A DNA stretch of 64,000 bases from Rotaria macrura (GCA_900239685.1 OENT01000661.1:23665-87664); one strand, 5' to 3'; counted from the stretch's first letter, positions 1-12,929 are shown. Notes: generated by a model not told the origin, from the sequence alone. Numbers and translations are program-made.

Positions 1-187
1 TCCAAAACTCATCGATGAGTCAGAGAACGCGCAAACATGTATATAAATAAATAAAGGAAGCTGCTTTATCATTTTAACCGTCCACTGCTTACTTTCTAAG
101 TGTAAGCCAAGATTTTTCATTGAAATATCAGACTACAGTCAGTAAGTATCAAGATGATTTCAAGTAGAAACTGGAGTATGTGAATAG

Positions 188-2483
188 TTACATAGGGGTA
201 TCCAAAAGTAGATGCAACGACATTTTAGTACCACATATTAGGCTTGATAAACGCTTCTTTTCGCATAGGATTAAAGAGAAAAAATGCTCTGTCTTTCTAT
301 GATATTCGATCATACTTCAGCTGGCACCATAACATCAAAGCCCTAACAAGACTAGTTTTTTTTCACGTGTAGCGGTTGCCGAAGATCACATTGTCTTCAT
401 TATGCATTCTTTTCTTAATTCTTTTCTTTCATTTCTTGTTAGATTTTATCTTTTGTTCATATTAGTATATCCGAAAATGGAAAATGCATAAACACGTTCA
501 AGAAGCTTTTATTTCATCAAATATTCAAAGTAATTGCCTTGATTATCTACACACAACTGCATTCTTTGAATCCATTTATGAAGTGTTTTTCTAATGGCTT
601 CTTTATCCAAAGAATGCATGAAATCGGTTAGAGCGTAATATAGCGATTAGAAATTGGTTTGATAAGTTAGATTTCGTTTGATTAAGTCAAGTAACTAGAA
701 ATCACAAGGAGATAGTTCAAGAGAAGTGGGTGGTTGCGGTACTATAGTAACTCCTTCTGAACAAGAGCAATCGAGGACATCTTTAGGAACATGTGCTCCT
801 TCGTTATCATGATGAAATTTTATGGCATGTGGACCTGAGAGAAGTTTTTTCTTTCTTGATTTCTTGGATAATGGATTGCAAACAGTTTTGATGCAATATT
901 GGTGACGGATAGTTTGTCCACGTTAGACACGATGGATTAGAAGAGGACCAGTTGATTTAACGATAATGCAAAACAACGTTTTCAGAGAAAACTTATTTCG
1001 TCACACTATTATGGGTGGAGGATCTTCTTTTGCCACCCAAGCAGCATTTGACGCTCTCGACTAGTTTGCTGATGGAAAATCACGATTCATCACCTGTTAC
1101 AACGTCATATAAACGCCATCTTTCTTCTTCGAATCTTGATAGATTTTCTTTGTGTATTCGAACTCGTTCATTCCGTTGACAATCCGTTAGCTGTTTCAGT
1201 ATGTAACGAGCAGTAATTTTTCTAAGTCCCAGATAATCAGATAATATTCGATGAACGGTGCCATAACTTTGACCAGTAGGCTCTTGTAATTCTGCTATTT
1301 TAACATGAGGATTATCACTAACAATACTACAAATTTTTTCAATATTTTCAAGAATACTCTCAGTTACAGGTCTTCTGGATAGTTCTTCATCTTCAATTTC
1401 TTCTCACCCTTCACAAAACCATTGAGCCCAACTTGCAACTGTTCGATAAGAAGGAGCTTCATCACCAAAAGTAGTGCTTAGCTCGTCGTGAATAGTTCTT
1501 TCTTTAATATTAAGTACGGTACGCACTTTTACCCTTTCGCGACGGGGTCCGTATATATATGGACTGAGCTCTCTGACCACATTAACGTTATCATACTTTC
1601 TTTCTCTTATCTCCCCAACATCATTACGTCATTGTTCGACACTACTGTATATATACATGTACATGCTCTTGAGTTCTGACAACGCACTTTGTGACCATCT
1701 ATGTCATTCTAGTATATTCCCGTACATTTTCAGTCTTCTTTTCTTTCTACAATCATTGGAGACAATCCTACACGCCTCACTGGACGTCATTTTCCATCTC
1801 TAGTTCTAGTAACAGCAGCGAAAAAAGCCTGCACAGAGATATTGTGTACTTTGTAGTCATACAAACAGATGGGAGAAAAGCGTACTGACACACGTTTTCA
1901 GTGTGATGTTTGCGACGTTGGCCTTTGTGCCATAGGCTGTTTTGAAGAATATCATGCCGTAAAACATTTCTAAATGTTTCTGTGTTTAAATAAAACCCAT
2001 TGTGAACTTTTTGAAAAAAAAGAAATTTTTGTCAATTAAAAAAAACGCCGGTCGCGAAAGAATTAATGTAAAAACAAAAATTTTCTTTGTCCATTGAGAA
2101 CGAAAATGAAGATTGTTAAGATTCGATTTACCTTTACTTCTTTCACTTTCTATATAATAGAATAGTGCACGGCGCGTGCACAACAAGAGGCATCTGTCTT
2201 TGTATACATATGATAAATGATAAAGTCTAAGAAGAGATGGGAGAAAAGAATTAAGAAAATAATGCATATTGAAGACAATGCAAACTTCTGCGACCACTTC
2301 ACATGTAAGAAAAACTATTCTTATTAGGACTTTGTTGTTATGCTGCCAACTGAAGCATGATCAAATAGGGTAGAAAGAAAGAGAAAGTTTTTCTCTGTCC
2401 TCCTACGCAAAAAAGAAACTTTTATCAAGCTTAACATGTGGTACTAAAATGTCGTTGCCACTACTTTTCGATATCTCTATGTA
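188..2483. mobile_element. 2.3 kb inverted-repeat DNA transposon carrying a mariner relic
   Basis: The sequence at about 188-270 reappears as its reverse complement at about 2401-2483, including the shared core CAACGACATTTTAGTACCAC. Similarity fades out over about 25 further bases on the inner side, giving arms of roughly 85-110 bp. Between them the left half holds a degraded mariner transposase on the minus strand and the right half shows no coding signal. Long terminal arms around a 1 kb transposase could mean a mariner with extended ends, or a mariner nested in another element. The ends are well supported; the class of the outer element is not. Confidence 0.7.
490..1480 (-). pseudogene. 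mariner-type transposase, degraded (D,D34D)
   Basis: Reading the minus strand gives a recognisable Tc1/mariner-superfamily transposase, the DDE enzyme that cuts and reinserts the element at TA. Visible blocks are an N-terminal helix-turn-helix-like region (about 1480-1200), the first catalytic block GDES near 1090, HHDNEGAH near 815, and LSPCDF near 700. The second and third aspartates are separated by 34 residues, the mariner signature. It is dead: the codon after GDES, normally Trp, is TGA; the codon after LSPCDF, also normally Trp, is TAG; and further stops and frameshifts break it. Both key stops are single-base changes from TGG. The family call is firm and the exact ends are approximate. 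Confidence 0.85.
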
Positions 2484-2579
2484 GATGGGCGTGAGCAGCC
2501 GATTTGGTACTCCAAGACATATTTGCTTGTGTAGCCTTACTTGTTTAACGAAGAAGCGTGATTTTTTTACCAATTGTAG

Positions 2580-3765
2580 TATATATGTCGTAGGACAAAT
2601 TAAAATCCAGCTCAGTTTTAAATCGAACTAGGATAGATTGAAATTTTTATTTTTCCTAGTTGGCTTCAAAATTTTGATCTCAACTATAATAGTTCAGATT
2701 GAAATCTACAAAAGTAATTCAAAAATGAAAAATTTTTCGACCGGCACAGTAATCGCGTAGTCCAATGAAGATCGTCAAAGTTTTGCGTGGTACGAAAGAA
2801 AAATGACGATCAATCTTAGATTATAGAAACGAACAAATAATTCATGAACTTCGTTTGAGCATATAAGCTTCCTGTGTCATTGAATCTGACACTGAATGTG
2901 ATCGAATTCGATCAACCAAAGAAATTCTATCAGAATCTTGGTCGAGGAATGAGTAAAAGATCTGACGAGAAAATATTAATTTATTATTTGGGTACCAATC
3001 AGCAGCTGATGCCACCATTAGCGGTCTGTCAGGACCCTATAGCGGATGTTGTCGGATTCTAATCCTAAGGAACCCAATGTCGTTCCGAAACCAGAATTCC
3101 GTCGGTTTTATAGAAATTCATCATAAAGTCCGAGCGGATCCCGTTGTCAGAATGAATCTCCTGGGTTACTTCGTGCCACGTTTTGTGCCTGCTCAGCAGC
3201 TGTATGGCATTCGTTGATTTTTTCAAATACATTTTCAACTGCCACCATGAGTAACTTTTTTTCGATGCGTACAAAATGTCTTGTTCATCTGTTTTCATCA
3301 AATCAAAGTGCTTCTTTGCCCAATTGTAACTGTGCCTATTTTTTTCGTTCAACACCCTTCAGAATCTTCACGACTTGACAGAAAATATTCGTCTCAATAA
3401 AATATTTGCTCTTTTTTCCCACTGAGTGTTGTCACGAATTCGTTCAAGTTCGTGTAGAATACTGACTCTATTCTGATAAACACACTGATGAATCTTTTTG
3501 TTGAATTTACTATTTAAAGTTTCAACTACAAAGATCCATCTATTTCGAATTGCATTCACTTATTTACTTGTGGATAGAAGTTTTAGTTTCACACATTTCA
3601 ATCTGAACTAGTTGAGATCAAAATATTTCGTTCTGAACTTGTCAGCTGTGAATAGTTCAGATCAAAATTTTGAAGACAACTAGGAAAAATGAAAATTTCA
3701 GTCCGGGATAGTTCGATTTAAAACTGAACTGGAGTTTAATTTGTCCTGTGACATATATATAGTAC
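2580..3765. mobile_element. non-autonomous inverted-repeat element, about 1.2 kb
   Basis: The left arm at about 2590-2715 is mirrored at about 3590-3750. Both arms begin with GGACAAATTAAA on their outer side, and both are preceded by a TATATATGTC-like sequence. The arms are roughly 120-150 bp at about 80-85 percent identity by eye. Inside are two short minus-strand open frames (3065-3355 and 3368-3559) that I cannot assign to any family. No DDE motif is visible. It is probably a deletion derivative mobilised in trans, and the two frames may be remnants of its original protein. Confidence 0.65.
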
Positions 3766-3963
3766 TAATGATCGGTCACTGTTTGAGCTCTATGTGGTAC
3801 TAGAGAATAAAGATTATCAGGTTCATCTTTATAATCATTATCTTAAACGTACTTCAAATCCAGTTTAAAAGGATACATTACTTCGTGCTAGGAAATTTAG
3901 AACGACATAAATTGGTGGCAAGGTTATTATTAAGTTGTCAGAAAATAAAACTTATCATAGTGT

Positions 3964-4405
3964 TTATTTACGAATAGGTTGTTTGTTCAAATTCATATTA
4001 CATAGAGCAGAAACAAGTTGTGCAACTTTCGTTATCTTATGGAAATCATCAATAGCTCCTCTGTAATTACTAACAAAAATGACATAGGTTTTAAGACACT
4101 GATTGATATTTTCAATAGCCACTCTTGCACTATGAATACTTCGACTGAAATTTGTCTTCCTCAGCCGATTCACCTCCATGAGGTTTCTTTCTTGGAGTAC
4201 CGACGTATTCTTCACCAATATCATATTTGTCAGCAATAATTTTTACAGAGCCATTTACATGTTCGAATGGTCTTGACTCTCTTAGTATTGTGATATCCGG
4301 TAAATTGCCTTTGTAACATTCGGGAACATGCACTATTCTATGATGAATACCACAAGATATTTGTACTTTTTGCCTGATAGTATGCTTTACGTTGAGTTGA
4401 ATCAC
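3964..4405 (-). pseudogene. DDE_Tnp_4 (Harbinger/IS5-like) transposase C-terminal fragment
   Basis: Two overlapping minus-strand frames read together as the C-terminal half of a DDE_Tnp_4 transposase. The upstream frame carries DITILRES and IADKYDIGEE, matching two acidic blocks of this family, then TPRKKPHGGES. The downstream frame continues with SARVAIENINQCLKTY, then YRGAIDDFHKI and SALCNMNLNK up to a stop codon. A frameshift near 4135-4160 separates the two. The N-terminal helix-turn-helix and first catalytic block are absent or unrecognisable upstream, so this is a truncated relic with no terminal repeats I could find. Confidence 0.8.
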
Positions 4406-4409
4406 CAGG

Positions 4410-7400
4410 TTGAGGAATTGCGATGAAAGTTAAACGAACTATTAATTTATGATGTTCTTCAGAACCATGTGTTGTAGTTCTGTCGGACATATCAGCAGGC
4501 AATTGAGTTTAATTCTGGATATACACATGCAAGCAAAATATCAAGAACTGACGATAACAAATAATCTACTGTCTTTTGAGTCAGATTCAACTCTGTACTC
4601 TCTAAAACAAAATCGTATCCCATAAAACCCGGAGAGGGTTTCCGAGTTTGTTACTATCTGAAACTCTTTAAGGGCTTTCGAGACTTTGGGAACCAAGAAA
4701 CGAAGTATAAAAACTCCTTCGCATACCAAACTCGGAAACGGATTCATGATTTCCGACGTTGCATTATTCCCAATCTAAACTGAGAACCATCCGACCGCTA
4801 TAAACCAGGTCGATCGTTCTGCACACCGGACCCTGCCAGAGCAGACAATAAAGATGTGGATAAGTTTTGTATCCTGCCGGAACACTTGGATAATTGCTGG
4901 AACGTAGCAGGACTCATTCCGGAAACTTCACCTAAGTTTTTCCAATAATTTCCACTGACTTTTCTTGTAAAACACAGTAAGTTAGTAGTACTCAGTAGAA
5001 AAGCATGGCACGTTTGTCGGCATGGGTACCGCTTCCAATTTGCCATCTACTTCACGTGCTTTGCTACAGTATTTGGTCACCGTACCACATTTTTTCTACC
5101 AGTTCCTGCAACATCAGGTTCATGAAATCACCGACTTGGGATGTTGAATCTAAATGCAAATGAAACAGTTCATAAGCTTTTAACTTTTGAAATCGAACTC
5201 ACCATTATAAATTCTTCATTATACCTAAAATTGAAGACACAGATAAAAAACTGATCATTTTCTCTTCGACTCATATGACCCTTGACTTCATAAGAGAGAA
5301 GTATTACGTGCAAATACTGATATCGATATAACTGCTCCTATAATTGATACCATGAAAAGTGACAGGTACTTTTCCACAATCTCAAATGCACAAAAAGCTT
5401 TATAAGGATTCTATTAAATCAGTGCATCATTCACTGATAACTTACAAAAGAAGCAAATCATCTACATCCGCCAGAATTTCCATTATTACACTATTCTGCC
5501 ACTATAAATGCTATATCTTTATAAGATATTCGTATTCGCTCAACAAACCGATCACAAAACCCCATAATGAAGAACTTATATTTTGACGAAGTGGTAAAGC
5601 TCATTCGACAAGTTTCGTTTCTTAGCAATACAAGTTCAGTTTAAGAAAATGATAATGAATTCGAATTCCTGGGCCCCGATAACCTATTCCAAAGTTCCAT
5701 AAAAATGGAGAAAGGAAATAAGATAAAAAATTTTACTTTTCAGCAGTTGAATTTCCGATTGTCCTGCTTTCTAAACAATGGAAGCTCGGATCGAACAAGA
5801 AATAATGGAGTCGAATTTCCTTCAGTGAAGTGGTGTTATTATTTTGATCACTCGACGGAAAGGTCTTTAAAAAACTACCGTTTGATGTATTTTCGTAATC
5901 ATCAGGAGGATTGCGTGATGGATTTTTTTTCATTTAGTGATTTTTTCCGTTTGGGAATAACTCATCAGGTTTCCGCTTGTTAGATAGAACTCACCAGTAT
6001 TATTTATGTTTTCCTACTTTATGTTGCATATCGGCATGTGTGCCGAAGGAGGAGCTTTTTATGTCATTTCTGTATGCTTCAGTCGTATTATTTCTCCGGA
6101 ATCTGGCAGTTATATAAATAATTCCAGTGCAGAATTTCTTCAGTGGAATCCGGTATAAGCTTTAAAGGATAAAAGACAGAATCACATATTTGTTTCGCTA
6201 AAAATATATTTGTGTCCAAAATCTAAATTGATCTTTGATCATCAATAATTCAAAATTGAGACTTCTTATAAATTTTATGATTGAATAATATGGTTTCAAA
6301 AATATGGGGTCCTTTCTGGTTTCGACAAGGGGATGAATAAGTGAGTGACCCGTATTTAAGCTAGTTATAAACACTAAAAAGCAATTTCAATTGAACTAAT
6401 GATACCTAAAATTTGGCAGAAATGAAGATTTGGAAAGAAAATTTGAACGCGTAAAACGTTTTTCTTAGATATTTTGAACACTTATTATGGGCTGTTTTGT
6501 GAAACATTCCAATTTTTTACAAAAGTGGAAATCTTAAGAGACCCAATAACACATGGAAACCGATTTCTGTATTCTAGTATACTTTTTCGACACTCTTTAC
6601 GCTCAGAAACCTAAAAGATTTCTTTGAAAACGTTTGAAAATCTCACAAACTCTCTCGCAAACATTTTCGGGATTCTGTAAGGGTCTCCGAACCGGTTTGG
6701 GTTCTTTAGGAAACGGACTATTTTTTTAGAAAGCAAGTCGACTCACGTATCTTGTGCTCATTCGAAATATCATATTATTAAAAGGTGAAAGACAAACTCT
6801 TCTGCTCGAAAATTGTCAAATAATGAAATAAAAAATTCTATTAGTTGTTTTGAAAAGCACCTAAATGAAAAATAAATCTTCAATCATCAAATATCGAGGT
6901 AAAAATGATATAAAAAATTAGAGTATAGAGCATTTGGAATTCACAAAATAATGCTTTCATAGAAGAAAAAAATTCAACTTCATGTGACAAAAAAGTCATT
7001 ATTTTTCAGAGGATCACCAAGTTTGAGTGGTATTGATCATTTATTAGTAGGTAAAAAAGTAAATGTTGTGTACATTGCTACAGATTCTGATAGAGAAAGA
7101 AGTTCTATATGAAAGCGGTCTATTAGCGATGAATATAAGCCTAACTCTGATTAGCTTTTAATTCAAAGCTGTTTTTTAAGGATTTTATTGGATGCTTCAT
7201 GTTTTTAATATTCTGGTACTTTCATAAAGTTATACGATATTTGGAATCAGCACACTTAGGTCTATTAATATATAATGACTGATAATAGAACGACGAGAAA
7301 AATATTGGGGATACATGGTGGGGTCGCAGGCATGCAAATCACCAGTGTCAATTTTTGGAGAATATAGTTGAAAAAGTAAGCCGGTATACTGGCGCTTTCG

Positions 7401-8560
7401 ATAACCCAGAAGCCCTCACACTCACCGTGAGCATGAGCGACCACTCCTCACACTCATATAAACGATCATAAGTAGGAACGGTACACCTCTGATACCCACA
7501 CTCTACTTGCATATAGTTGCCTGTATTCACTTTTGGAACAGTCAACTAGAAATATTCCGCATATTCGATTGACATCAGATTCATACATGTTCTTTTATTT
7601 ATCATCACGAACATCAGTGATAAGAGACAGACAGTAAAAGATGCCCGACAAACGTACTTTAAGGTATGTGGCACAACATTAACTGAAGAGAGTCAGCCGA
7701 ATCGAAAACAAAAAGCGTGTCTTACAGACTGCTAATTTAGGTATTCAGCTGTTTATTAAAGCCGAATATGTCTGTTCATATGTTGTCGATCATCCAGTCT
7801 GACATTTAAACTTTCATTCCTGCCACCATTGACAAGTTTCTCATATCCGAGCATGGCTCAAAGTTTCTAATATTCGAAAGAAATTACTCATCTCACCGTT
7901 TTAAATACTCTTTTATCGTTCGTTCTAACTATAGCATCCTATCAGACATTATACTATTTTTACCTAAAAACCATCAGGATAACATCGTCTAATGATATAT
8001 TTCGAAACCTTTCGTTGTCTTCATGGTACTATGTCATCACCTACCATGCTCTACTGTTCATCATTTAAATACTCTACGATGTCTCTTTTGTCAGCATGTG
8101 CTTTATGTGTGGTAATATTACCTTCCTCCGTTGCTGAAAAACATTTGAGATGCCGTGATTCACGCATCCTCATAGTTTTTACTGTTCTCCATAAACTTCA
8201 CATCGAGAACTCAAACTCAATGAGGCACGAAGGCTTTCAACCTCAATTCCGTGTCTTCCATACATGCATGCGGAAGCACTTTCATGGTTTACTGTAAAAA
8301 CTGCTCTTGGTCAGCAGACTCTTAATTTTAGTCTTTGTATGGTCATTTGTGCCACTCGCTTATTACAGACAAACAGACATAGGTGAATTACAGTTTCTAG
8401 AACCTAGCCATTCAGTTTAGGGAACATGGACTTGACTTGATCAAAAATTCTTTCTCTAACGATACATCCATTAGAAAACATTTTCGTAACTACTTTTTAC
8501 GAAATATGCATTAACTAATGCATTTCCCATGGTTGACTAATTGTTTAACTCACAAAATTT
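4410..8560. other. gene-poor region, no convincing gene
   Basis: Several open frames of 60-100 codons occur here, but none has a recognisable motif, conserved start context or exon partner. About 7012-7110 has a polypyrimidine stretch and AG followed by a short frame containing the peptide VYIATDSDRER, which may be an exon relic. The rest is AT-rich sequence without clear repeats. Confidence 0.5.
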
Positions 8561-10045
8561 ACGTGAAACTTTTTATGGGTAGGTCTGAGATGGAATTATA
8601 CACAGTTGCCGACAAAAGTAGGTACCCTCTAAAGTGATACTATAGTCTAACAGTTTCAACTGATCTTTTGCGAGAATGTCAGTCTCATGGAACCCTGATC
8701 GCAAACACCACCCTGCTTTCAATTGATTACCGTTTGCAGAAGATATCATTTGTACATCGTCATCGCCTTGCAAAAGTCACATCTAGATCATTTTTTGACT
8801 TTAACTTTCGCACAACCCGTCATCCGCAACCTCAGAGATGCAGATATCATTAGTAAAATTTTGGCAGGAAGTAGTGGAGATCCGAAGTTCTCACTGAAAA
8901 CTTCTACCAAGTAGAAAATCCTTTTTTTTCAGTTGGGAATCGAATTTTCGAGCTAAAATTTATCAATGCAGCGGAACATTGTACCAATGGCTCCATAGAT
9001 TTCTGGTACAATTTTCAGAGTCGTGGATTTATGTAGAGCTGAGATATAGTCATTGGAAGAATTCATCATACCACACTTTGCCTATAAATGGAGCAACATT
9101 ATTGTGTGGCGACCTTTGGACCAAAGCAGCTATATAAGCAAGGCGACAACCAGCACCAAAAAAGCAGAAATTCATTTCAGAATGACCTAACACTGCGAAT
9201 TAAAAGTTTCTGAGACAATATTCTCCTTCCATGCCTGCAATAAACCGTTGGCACTGCCATTAAGCGAGTCGTACTGTCAAACACTAGCGAGTTTACTCTC
9301 AGCTTTGTGGAAATTCTCTTTTTTGGTCGAAATAATTCAGAGGATGTGTACAAAAATCTGATTCCATGAAGCAGAAACTCTCTCGGGTCAGTAACATGGT
9401 TTTGAGGTGAAACGCTTCGTAACAGAGAAGTATATCGTGCATAGAAACGCTATTAGTGGTGGGTGTGGGGGGTGGTTGAAGAAATTGAAGAGAAGTACCT
9501 TCTTATAAACTTTTAGCTCACAGATTCGTTCTCCTAAAATGAATTCTTGAATTTCTTTGATGCTAGTTGTCCCCCTGAATACCTAACTGTTTGGACCTAA
9601 AGCTCACCGCATGATACCGTGGCTTCATTGATCAATACTAGCTCAAGTTATCGATTACAAACTGATAAAAAGGATTTTCTACTTGGTAGAAGTTTTCAGT
9701 ACGAATTTCATATCTCCGCTAATTTCCGCGAGAATTTCACTAATGAAATCTGCATCTCTGAACTTTCGAATGAAGAGCTACGATAAAGTGACTGTCAAAA
9801 AATGATCGAGATATGATCTTGATAAGGTGATGACGATGTACAAGTGATATCTTCAGCAAATCTCAACCAATTGAGGGCGTGTTGGTACTTGCTATCGGGG
9901 TTCATTGAGGCCGACTTTCCTGCAAAAGATCAGTTCAAATCGATGGAATATAATATCACTTTGGGGGGGGGGGCTACTTTTCTCCGTCATTGTAAATGGT
10001 CTCACAAATCCACCGACCTGGGCTATGGCTAACCAATGGAAGCTC
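8560..10045. mobile_element. foldback-type element with about 360 bp inverted arms
   Basis: The left arm at about 8570-8940 is mirrored by about 9670-10040 at moderate identity with small indels. The inner edges align as AAAAGGATTTTCTACTTGGT and its complement. Both arms contain a translatable stretch (minus strand 8573-8773, plus strand 9844-10032) whose peptides still resemble one another, with AKDQ and ITL in common. No transposase is visible in the roughly 730 bp centre. A poly-G run (9964-9973) interrupts the right arm. It is probably a non-autonomous element; arm divergence suggests it is old. Confidence 0.65.
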
Positions 10046-11010
10046 TAATCTAAAAGGTATTCATATCTATCCAATCCAGTGGACATCGCTGTCCACATAG
10101 GTCGACTCAGTTTTCTGTCTTAAATTCAGATATGACACTTTTGTGGCGTCAAATGAGATTTTTCATTTTGAAAACCATAAAGTGTTAGTCTAAAATGGGA
10201 CTAAGAAGGTCTCAAGAATAGGATTGTGAGCAAAAGTACTATAAAAGATCTCAATTTTCAAGTGGAAAACATTGTCACTAGAAAGCGTACATTTAGTTGC
10301 ACTCATGGTTAAGAAACGTTACCACGGCTCCTGTTGAAACTCTGATTTCGTACGGTTGACAGAATATTAAGATAGATAATCATACCTAATCGGGGCAGTA
10401 TTTACCAACTATCGACAGAATGCATCGAATATTCAACACGTACTCATAGTTGTTAGTAGAGAAAAGAATTCTGTGTCAAATGAGCTTGTTGTCGACTAAA
10501 TAGAGCCATATTTTAATGAAGTTTCTGGTCAAAGCTAGTTTTCAAGACTTTCAGGAGATCCTTTCTATCTTTCATATTACCTAAGTTCTTTTGAAAGCAA
10601 ATGAAATATTTGTAATCAGTTCGCTTCATGCTATTAAATTAAAAGTTTTGTAATAGGACAGTGATAAAAGACTTTTTGTCGATACTAATGGAACCCTACG
10701 TGTGAAAATTGGGTTGTGATAAAGCAGAAAAAATATAAAATTTTGATAATTAGTGATGGCTCGATGCTGATTCTCAAGATATTAAAAATACGTTCAGATT
10801 ATTCGGGACTATTGGTCCGTATTTCGACGCAACTTTTCACGTATCAGAATGTGCTTAATGTGTGATAATGAACTAATGAACCAATAATCACCAACTACAT
10901 GCTTTCGTTTATCTCATATTGCTTCATATAAATTTTTCTGTAAAGTAAGAGGTACTTCACTTCACTTTTCTGGTAAAGTAAGGTTACTTTACTTTACTGT
11001 ATAAAGTAAA
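10046..11010. other. intergenic region, short AAGTA-rich palindrome near its end
   Basis: I see no gene here. Near 10948-11024 a GGTACTTCACTTCACTT block and TAAAGTAAAGATAAAGTACC form an imperfect palindrome rich in AAGTA/TACTT. It lies about 100 bp upstream of the transglutaminase-like gene. It could be a small repeat or part of that gene's promoter region; the sequence does not decide. Confidence 0.4.
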
Positions 11011-11114
11011 GATAAAGTACCACCCCTTGTTTATACTTATTCTTTCTTCACACAGAAACGCAACACTTGTTGTGAAAAGACAACAGCCCGACCGTACCTT
11101 CATTGAAGCAAATA

Positions 11115-12929
11115 ATGGACCAGTATAGCATCGTATGTGAACGCTTGTGTGCGATCGTATCATGGAGTTATGAAGAGAAATCTCGTTTATTTCAAACAAT
11201 CGTCAATTGGACGAGTCAACTCGAAAAACCAAGACCATCACAACTAGAAAAAAACATGCAATATTTAAGTAAACTTTTGACTGTCGATGTCGTCACCATA
11301 CCATTATTGTCAGTCGAGACTATTCTCAAAGTCATACAATCAGTCAATATTCCACCTGAAGCGTGGCTTGATTGTCTTCTAACTGCATTGTCATCGGATT
11401 CAAATGGTGATCAAAATGCTATTTCGTTTGATTTTACTCCGGTGATTGTTTCGACACACACAATGAATTTTAATCGAACACCATCATCTCAATTCAAGCC
11501 GACTCCATCCAAGCACCGTTCTACAGCAGTGAATCAAAACTTTGATGATTTTAAACCTGCGAAGAAAGACGAATCAAAACCTGTTGCAATATCTAAGCCA
11601 TTTCCATTTAAACCAGAGTCATCGAAAGATTCTAGAAGACTTGTATCAGTGGATCCAAAAGCTTTTGAAGAAAAATTCTGTCGGCAGCGTCAAGAGGCCA
11701 TCGACAATATGACATATCGAACCGCAGTCAACAGCTGGACAGCGAAAAGTCTTCATGAGGTTATCAAGTTCATTCTTCAATTGTCATCTGGCAAAAGTTT
11801 GATCGATCGAGCTTGGATTGTTTTCTATTGGGTTTCTCAAAATATCGAGTACGATGTTGATGCTTACTTCAGCGGTAATATTAGGCATCAAGCTTCTGAA
11901 GATGTATTCAAGAATCGAAAGGGAGTTTGCGATGCATTCGGAACAATCTTTCAAACACTATGTACTAAAGTACAGATTGAGTGCCGGAAAATTAGCGGCT
12001 ACGCTAAAGGGCACAATTTCAAACTTGGGACAACATCATTTTCTCAAACGAACCATGCATGGAATGTTATACGTCTGAACGACCACTGGTATCTTATAGA
12101 TTCAACGTGGGGCACGGGACATTTGGAAAATAACAATCGTAATAAAAAAGAGCTAAATACATTTTACTTTCTGGTTCGACCTGAGCAGATGATATATAGC
12201 CATTTTCCTGAAGATCCAAAGTGGCAATTATTGGTCTCTCCAGCCGCGAGGCATGACTTTTTCAATTTGCCTTTAGTCTATCCAAACTTTTTCGAACTTG
12301 ATCTCGATGTAATCTATCCGCCACATTCTAGCATGGCAACGTTTAACTCCAGTATTGGACTTGCAGAAGTACTTATCCGAGCTCCATCAAATACAGTCTT
12401 TTCAAGTCAAATTGAACAAAACGAATCTGAGAAGATCCAAGCCGGCATCCTATTTCAATACGATGCCGATCAGAAGCTATGGCAATTTCTCTTTGCTCCA
12501 CGGCGTGGTGGTTTGCATACATTGACGGTATTCGCTGGGCGAAACAAGACAACAGCAAAACATGAAGCGAGCAAAACTAGCTATTCTGCTGCAATTCAAT
12601 TCGGCCTTCAAGTGCCAACCAATTTCATGGGAACGAAGACATTTCCAATCATTTACGGCCTATTCACTGAACGCAAATGCTACATCTTCGAACCGCTTGA
12701 TGCCACACTTAAGCCTGGATCAACAGTGACGATGCACTGTCGTATTCCAGGCGCTCATTGCGCTCGACTAATGCTTGATGGCAATTGGCTCCCAGAAGAT
12801 ATTCTCAAAGACGACATTTTCCAGAGACAGTTTACAGTTCCTAGACGAGAAGTGATGATGTACGCTCAATTCCGAGATGCACCAGATAGTTCGAGCTACC
12901 ATGGATTGTTCAAATATTTGCTTAACTAA
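11115..12929 (+). CDS. KY-type transglutaminase-like protein (kyphoscoliosis peptidase family)
   Basis: This is an intronless 604-residue frame. I chose the ATG at 11115; the frame opens 12 bases earlier but without an ATG. An N-terminal stretch of low similarity (about 1-190, with a Ser/Pro/Lys-rich linker) precedes a transglutaminase-core domain (about 215-340). That domain has the full catalytic triad: Cys272 in KGVCDAFG, His314 in NHAWN and Asp329 in IDSTWG. Downstream are two beta-rich, Ig-like KY-family segments (about 390-480 and 505-600). In animals this family (kyphoscoliosis peptidase, hillarin) associates with the cytoskeleton and muscle or cytokinetic structures as a putative peptidase or cross-linker. 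No signal peptide or membrane segment is visible. All three catalytic residues are present, so it is plausibly active. No operon-like neighbour exists. Confidence 0.9.
   Translation: MDQYSIVCERLCAIVSWSYEEKSRLFQTIVNWTSQLEKPRPSQLEKNMQYLSKLLTVDVVTIPLLSVETILKVIQSVNIPPEAWLDCLLTALSSDSNGDQNAISFDFTPVIVSTHTMNFNRTPSSQFKPTPSKHRSTAVNQNFDDFKPAKKDESKPVAISKPFPFKPESSKDSRRLVSVDPKAFEEKFCRQRQEAIDNMTYRTAVNSWTAKSLHEVIKFILQLSSGKSLIDRAWIVFYWVSQNIEYDVDAYFSGNIRHQASEDVFKNRKGVCDAFGTIFQTLCTKVQIECRKISGYAKGHNFKLGTTSFSQTNHAWNVIRLNDHWYLIDSTWGTGHLENNNRNKKELNTFYFLVRPEQMIYSHFPEDPKWQLLVSPAARHDFFNLPLVYPNFFELDLDVIYPPHSSMATFNSSIGLAEVLIRAPSNTVFSSQIEQNESEKIQAGILFQYDADQKLWQFLFAPRRGGLHTLTVFAGRNKTTAKHEASKTSYSAAIQFGLQVPTNFMGTKTFPIIYGLFTERKCYIFEPLDATLKPGSTVTMHCRIPGAHCARLMLDGNWLPEDILKDDIFQRQFTVPRREVMMYAQFRDAPDSSSYHGLFKYLLN

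Noticed and set aside
4798..5046. 82-codon minus-strand frame with an ATG
   Set aside because: No domain, no exon partner and no neighbouring gene evidence; kept out for lack of support.
7992..8297. 101-codon plus-strand frame
   Set aside because: No motif or start context; the opposite strand also shows protein-like stretches with stops, so this may be a shadow of an old unrecognised relic.
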